Source: Fremontodendron californicum (taxonomy: Eukaryota; Streptophyta; Magnoliopsida; Malvales; Malvaceae). From it: 64,000 nt of DNA. The notes below the pieces were generated by a model, which had not been told where the DNA came from, ran no database searches, and was given only the letters and a program-made list of their open reading frames with translations. Positions 58,604 to 64,000 of this stretch are shown here, piece by piece. The first letter of the stretch is position 1, and each line of letters opens with the position of its first letter. The translations under genes and the position numbers were made by a program. The stretch lies in NCBI GenBank assembly GCA_030761205.1, contig JAULJL010000002.1, positions 20,563,010 to 20,627,009 on the forward strand, read 5' to 3'.

Positions 58604-61600
58604 ATGAAGCCGAATGTTGAGGGGATCTCATTAATGGCGGCACTTTAACTTTGGAGGTTTTGGAAAGATTGGAATTTGAAATCATAAGATGAAGGATGTC
58701 ACTCGAAATTCAATCTGGAGGAATTTTTTATGTTTTCATTTTTGGCATGACATTTTTAAACATTGTTTAGGTGCTTTAGGAGATTTGTTTTTTTTTTTTT
58801 TTAGGAATAGCTTATGTTTGCATGATTTATTTTTTCGATCTTGAATAAAATGGTGATTATTGTTAAGAATTAACTTGGCAATCCATTCCCTTGTCTAGTT
58901 TCAAATCAGACCACATAAAAGCTTGATTTCTTTGATGGCCTAAATTTGAAGTATCGTGAACCTCACCTTTCTTTTGACCAGGAAATGAATTCCAAAAGGT
59001 TAATGATCTTCGTCTAAACAATGAGCAATGAAATGATCATTTGATTTGCAAAACATTTTTTGAGAACCAATTCATGAGGCACTCTCTTGAAAAAATCTAG
59101 ATTTTGGTAATTTGATAAATGTCAAGGCTATCTAGAGCTTTAAACACATCACTCCTAAGTTTCTTAACCATGCCCGAACTTTTCTTTTCCTGAATAGTGT
59201 CCTTTACTCACGTATTGGGGGCAAAATTACCTTTAAAAGCCATATTTTTCCAGTATCTTTAAATGCTTTGATTTGAGTAACACCCATTTTCACCCAGTTA
59301 TCCTTTGCCATATCTTGGGGTAGGATTACCAAAGAGCCGAATACCTGATGCTTTTTGCACGCCATTACCGACTGGTGCAAACTTTGTTTTCCTCTATGAT
59401 AGAATGCAATTGCATGGACACTTAGAGAAAACCGGAATAAGGAGAATTGTTGGGGTTGGGCCTTCATTTGGATAGGCACATTGAGAGGATGCATGAGTTG
59501 AAAAAAAAAAAAAGCAAAAAAAAAAAACTGTGATATCATGCATATGAGATATTCAAATGATTTTAATGGCAATTCTTATTATCTATTCCACCTGGGGTTT
59601 GCTCTTCAATGAAAATACTCATACTAGAAATGAGAAATGGCCATCTTTCGTATTCCTTTCACAAAATGAGAAATTATCCTTTGCTACCCCCTTTGAGCCT
59701 ATTGGATACTTGTTTTTTTTTTTTTAATTAACCTTGACCAAGGATCACCCTCCACATCGGGGGGCAAGTGTGAAGAATTATCTTTCTATGGAGGGTCATA
59801 CGTTTGGATCATATTTCTACACCGTGAATGCTTTATGCTAGGGGGGCAAATATTGAAATGGATTGAGTTTCAAATTTTCAAACTCACTTTATGATAGGAA
59901 AGTCTATGGAAAAAAAAAAAAGGAAAAAGAAAAAGAAAGAAAAAAAAAGAGAAAAAAAAAGGAAAAAATAAAGAAAAAATAAAGAAAAAAGAGAAAAAGA
60001 AAAGTTCGCAAGATGAAATCCTCATGAAGAGAAATGATCCATGGTTTGATGAGAAGTAGAAATGGTGAAATCCTCAAGAGAAATGATCCGTGGTTTGATT
60101 ACTTTCAAAGAAAGATATGAGATACTTTGAGATGAAGAAATGATCCTTGGTTTAATTACCTTTAAACACTTTTTTGGGCCTGATTATCCTTTTTCTTCAA
60201 AACCCCAAACCTTGGCCTACATTACAAGCTTGAAAAGTCCATTTTGATCAAGTATGAATGTTTAAGTTGAAGAGTTTTTTCCTCAGATTTTATCTCATCC
60301 TTTTGAATTGTCATTGAAGAAATTTGAATACTCAAATGCATGGTAGAGTAAAAAAAAAAAATGAATGAATGAAGCTCTAGGGTGAAAACCAAAAAACGGG
60401 CAGTCTAGAGCAAAAAAAAAAAAAAGCAACTCTGCATAACTGTGCCAAGGCCTAACAAGAATTGCAAAAGAGATGATATTTTGAATCCACCAGGAAACAC
60501 CAAACACTTTTGAGAAACTTAAGAAAGTCAACATCATTTGGATGACTTAGCCCGAAATCAGAAATCATTCTCCTTTCTTGTCCAAAATTTTGAACCCATC
60601 ATAGATAGTCTTGACATTTGTTGAATTGTTATTTATCCAGAAACTTAGAAAGAGTTCCAAAATGGATTGTGTTTTCAAGATAAAACTTTTTGTGAAAACC
60701 TGATTGTTGAAGGAAATTCATTGTGAGTTTAGATGAAGAAACATTGATTTTTCCCTTATATGAAGAAGCTTTCCTTTGATAACCAAAACCTTTACAAATT
60801 GAAATAGTCAATGAGCCAAACTGTGATTCGCCTTGTCCATTCTTGCAGTAATTACCAATTTTTTTTTAAGATCTAAAGTTGCATTTTTGTTTAGTAAAAG
60901 GGGATTTGATTTTTGAATTTCTAGGGGCAATTTTGATCTACCATTGGGGCATGATTTGAAAATGAGAAAAGTTTTTGGACAAATTCTTTCTTTTCAAAGA
61001 ATTTTCAAAAAAATGTAACATGAGAACATTCAGGGGATGCATATTTGAGTTTTGAACCAGTTTGATAAGAGTGACATTTCTGGGGCAAAGAATGAAAAGG
61101 CTTTTTACCATGATGAGAAAATGTTTTGGAAAATGGAATATATTGAGTTGGTAAAGGGCAGAGTAGGCTCTTTTGCAGTATCGGCATTGAAGATTTTTCA
61201 GTTTGAAATTTGAATATGCTTGAAGATGATATTCTGGGAAGACAGGAGAATGAAATGAGAACAATGAAAGTTTGGAAATGTATCTGTTTAAAAACTTTGG
61301 AACTAAAAGGTGTTGTGATCAACTGATAGAATTAGTGGAGGTCAGCCTGGTTCTAAGTCAGCGTTTGGAAGATTAAAAGGTGATGACACGATGAGCTTGA
61401 GTATCTTTTTGTCATAATTAAAGATTCATGATATTAGTTTGCATTCCATCACATGACATTCATTTTATACAATTGCATTTCATGGCATTCATGTCATTCA
61501 TCGCATGGATTTAACATATAAGAAAGATTTTAGCTTTTGAAATTTGAAATTAAACTCTCTTTAAGGATGGTTCTTTTCAAGGTGAAGTATTGAACTTCGG

Positions 61601-61659
61601 TTGAGGAAGATTTTCAAGGTAAGAGTTTTGGGCATTCAGTTGAGGAAAGCATAAAAAGG
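58604..61659 (+). other. 3' UTR of element C, proximal part
   Basis: No gene. An AATAAA signal lies at 58844-58849. 59560-60360 aligns with the other Tat 3' UTRs. A nearly pure purine tract spans about 59909-60004. The 60420-61430 part shows nothing beyond ordinary AT-rich sequence; short open frames there have no domain. A module with tgcatttcatggcattcatg begins near 61440. Confidence 0.65.
60374..60411 (+). other. Conserved Tat 3' UTR stem-loop (element C)
   Basis: Arms GCTCTAG (60374-60380) and CTAGAGC (60405-60411) around the 24-base loop ggtgaaaaccaaaaaacggg-cagt. The first arm base changes from A to G and the last from T to C relative to 23279-23316, so the pair is kept. Confidence 0.65.
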
Positions 61660-62215
61660 GGTAATTTTTTAAATCCTCCGGGTATCTTTTCAAATCCTCC
61701 GGGTATCTTTTCAAAACCTCCGGGTATCTTTTCAAAACCTCCGGGTATCTTTTCAAATCCTCCGGGTATCTTTTTCAAAACCTCCGGGTAACTTTTTAAA
61801 TCCTCCGGGTATCTTTTTCAAATCCTCCGGGTTTCTTTTCAAAACCTCTGGGTATCTTTTCAAATCCTCCGGGTATCTTTTTTAAATTCTTCGGGTATCT
61901 TTTCAAAGTCTCCGGGTAATTTTTCAAAACCTCCGGGTATCTTTTCAAATCCTCCGGGTATCTTTTCAAAACCTCCGGGTATCTTTTTCAAAACCTCCGG
62001 GTATCTTTTCAAAACCTTCGGGTATCTTTTTTAAATCCTTCGGGTATCTTTTCAAATCCTCCGGGTATCTTTTCAAATCCTCCGGCTATCTTTTCAAATC
62101 TTCCGGGTATCTTTTCAAATCCTCCGGGTATCTTTTCAAAACCTCCGGGTATCTTTTCAAAACCACCGGTTAATTTTTCAAAGCCTTTGGGCATCTTTTC
62201 CAAACCTCTGAGAAC
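61660..62215 (+). repeat. 21-bp minisatellite (cctccgggtatcttttcaaa-a)
   Basis: About 26 copies with period 21-22 bp, many with an extra T. The minus-strand open frame at 62009-62218 (GFEKIPG repeated) is a shadow of the 21-bp period. Confidence 0.93.
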
Positions 62216-62504
62216 CATTTTGTTACTACAATTGGAGAGATATGATGATTTTCATGCATTGCATTACATTCATGACATTTATTTCATGAATTGCATTTCA
62301 TGGCATTCATGACATTCATGGCATGCATTTAACATGTAAAAGAGATTTTAAGTTAGATTTTTGAATTTTTAATCAAACTTTTTTAAAAGGAAATTCTTGG
62401 ACCTTGGTTGAAATGAGAATTTTGGTCTTTTGGATTTTGTACATTGGTTGAAGAGATGAGTTTAGACCTTGGTAGTAATTAGAATTTTTAAGATGAAATT
62501 GATT
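62216..62504 (+). repeat. Second copy of the cattcatggcatt spacer module
   Basis: 62255-62360 repeats 61440-61545 (tgcatttcatggcattcatg, cattcat.gcatg, atttaacat.taa, agattttag), and a third version lies at 62922-62990. Each module precedes a different minisatellite. Confidence 0.7.
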
Positions 62505-62780
62505 TAGTGTGAATCCTTAGCTAAGTGAGAATCCTTAGTTTGGTGTGAATCCTTAGCTAAGTGAGAATCCTTAGTTCGGTGTGAATCCTTAATTTAAGTG
62601 AGAATGATTTAATGTGAATCCTTAATTTAAGTGAGAATCCTTAGTTCGGTGTGAATCTTTAGCTAAGTGAGAATTCTTAGCTTAGTGAGAATCCTTATTT
62701 TTGGTGCGAATCCCTTATTTCCTAATTTTGGGTGCAAATCCTTTAACTTAGTGGGAATCTTTATTTTGTTTGCGAATCCT
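62505..62780 (+). repeat. 36-bp minisatellite (two ~18-bp halves)
   Basis: gtgaatccttagctaa and gtgagaatccttagttcg alternate, about seven times, degenerating toward the right. Confidence 0.85.
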
Positions 62781-63139
62781 TTGGATTGAGAAGAGAAATC
62801 ATTAGGTTGAAAACTGAAAGAGACAATAAGATTTGTTCTATCAGCTTGAAGCCAAGTGCAAACAGAGATGAATGATGAGCTTGAGAACCTTTTATCAAGA
62901 AATTCAGGGAGTTGATTTACAGAGCATTCATGACATCCATTTGCACGATATGCATCAGCATTCATGGCATTCATGTACTGCATTTATTTGCACACAAGAA
63001 AGTTTATTTCAGGTACTCAGTATGATTTGGACATGGGTTTGGGATGTTAATTTGTGAGGTTAGCGATTTTTTTTCGGGACTCAAGGTAAGATTTTTGAAG
63101 TCTACATTCACATTTGAGAAATTTTCAAATTTATTTAGT
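62781..63139 (+). other. Spacer with third cattcatggcatt module
   Basis: Non-coding. The module match is at 62922-62990. The two short open frames here have no recognisable content. Confidence 0.5.
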
Positions 63140-63545
63140 TTTTATTTAAAGTTGAAGCCTCGGTGGAGGAGTATTTTCATTTAAAGTTGAAGCCTCGGTG
63201 GAGGAGTTTTTATTTAAAGTTGAAGCCTCGGTGGAGGAGTTTTTATTTAAAGTTGAAGCCTCAGTGGAGGAGTATTTTCATTTAAAGTTGAAGCCTCGGT
63301 GGAGGAGTATTTTTATTTAAAGTTGAAGCCTCGGTGGAGGAGTTTTTATTTAAAGTTGAAGCCTCGGTGGAGGAGTTTTTATTTAAAGTTGAAGCCTCGG
63401 TGGAGGAGTATTTTCTTTTAAAGTTGAAGCCTCGGTGGAGGAGTATTTTATTTAAAGTTGAAGCCTCGGTGGAGGAGTTTTTATTTAAAGTTGATGCCTC
63501 GGTGGAGGAGTATGTTTTTACGGTGAGTTTATTTAAAGTTTATGC
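63140..63545 (+). repeat. 33-36-bp minisatellite (aagttgaagcctcggtggag)
   Basis: About 12 copies of tttaaagttgaagcctcggt-ggaggagt followed by a variable T-rich linker (ttttat or attttcat). It lies about 115 bp before the PPT. Confidence 0.93.
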
Positions 63546-63646
63546 CTCGTTTAGAGGAGCTTTTCTACGATAGGATTTTTTTTAAGTACATACGACTTAG
63601 TAGGGTGTCTACGTCTTTGCACATCCCCTGTTTCTCAGGGAATGCA

Positions 63647-63660
63647 CAAAGAGGGGCAAC
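63647..63660 (+). other. Polypurine tract of element C
   Basis: aaagaggggcaac directly precedes the 3' LTR, matching the element A PPT (aaagaggggcagc). Confidence 0.85.
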
Positions 63661-64000
63661 TGTAGACACCGGATTTTATCCGGGTTCTATTTTTTTATTA
63701 AAAGAAAAAACAAAAAATAAAGGAAAAATCAAAAAATAAAAAAAATTGGATAATTTCGAAAATTAAAGGAAAAATAAAAGAAATTCGGAATTAATAAAAA
63801 AAATGAAAAAAACAAGTTTTGGTTGAAACAAACTACCTCTTTGGATTGAAATTGGACTCTAAAAAATGAGATTAAATTGAAATTCCTAATCCTAGTGGAA
63901 CTAAATCTCTTCTCTATAAAAAGAACCCAAGCACCACAATCAAAAACACATCAGAAAATATCAGAAATCAAGGAGAGTTAGAAGCAATTATAGGTTTTTT
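63661..64000 (+). repeat. 3' LTR of element C (partial, cut by window end)
   Basis: 340 bp beginning tgtagacaccggattttatc, matching 53191-53530 with few differences. The rest, and the target-site duplication, lie outside the window. Confidence 0.92.

Larger units (their letters stand above)
53191..64000 (+). mobile_element. Element C: Tat-type, gag/ORF1-only LTR retrotransposon (3' end beyond window)
   Basis: 5' LTR 53191-55405, tRNA-Arg-like PBS, a 773-codon ORF, a 5-kb 3' UTR with three minisatellites, a PPT, and the first 340 bp of the 3' LTR. No protease, RT, RNase H or integrase is seen between ORF and 3' LTR. It therefore appears to be a non-autonomous derivative that would need enzymes in trans. 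The first 340 bp of the two LTRs are very similar by eye, which suggests a fairly recent insertion. Confidence 0.9.

Noticed and set aside
62009..62218. 69-codon ORF with repeated GFEKIPG
   Set aside because: Shadow of the 21-bp array in the element C 3' UTR.
63334..63573. 79-codon plus-strand ORF in the 33-36-bp array
   Set aside because: It follows the repeat and has no independent support.

Overview
This window is plant nuclear DNA, very probably from a eudicot. It is AT-rich and built almost entirely from nested and broken LTR retrotransposons. I see no ordinary host gene, rRNA, tRNA or CRISPR. The plant assignment rests on element families I recognise: a Ty3/gypsy Tekay/Del-type chromovirus, Tat/Ogre-type gypsy elements primed by a tRNA-Arg-like PBS, and Ty1/copia remains.

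Layout. 1-3394 is AT-rich intergenic DNA with two inverted-repeat, MITE/MULE-like elements. 3395-8903 is one 5.5-kb minus-strand LTR of a Tat/Ogre-like element (element A); its 3' end carries a ~550-bp duplication and its body holds several tandem arrays. Inside element A, just beyond its polypurine tract, sits a complete but dead Tekay/Del element on the minus strand (8955-18688; iMet PBS, gag, PR, RT, RNase H, integrase, chromodomain). Element A then resumes with a 72-bp minisatellite (18868-21735), a 3' untranslated region, a decayed gag (24796-27010, minus) and a 5' untranslated region up to about 28960. There is no protease or RT. Next comes a plus-strand Tat integrase remnant with its 3' UTR (28978-31331), then minus-strand copia material: a 2.23-kb LTR, a gag with no pol, and a different 535-bp LTR-like segment.

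The block from about 20046 to 36754 occurs twice in tandem. The second copy is 36755 to about 53274. The first copy ends with 83 bp of the LTR of the downstream element, so the duplication happened after that element inserted. The copies are nearly identical but differ in indels of 0.17-0.8 kb.

Element C (53191 to past 64000) is a second Tat-type element on the plus strand. It has a 2215-bp 5' LTR, a tRNA-Arg-like PBS, one intact 773-codon ORF (DUF7745-like head, coiled coil, gag-type zinc-knuckle tail), a 5-kb 3' UTR with three different minisatellites, a PPT, and the first 340 bp of its 3' LTR. It has no pol and would depend on another element.

None of the elements here could move by itself. 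The most interesting signals are a stem-loop in the Tat 3' UTR that recurs with different but still complementary arms, the gag-only organisation of several elements, a triplicated gag zinc-knuckle module, the DUF7745/gag-tail fusion, and the tandem duplication with a readable breakpoint. All alignments were made by eye.
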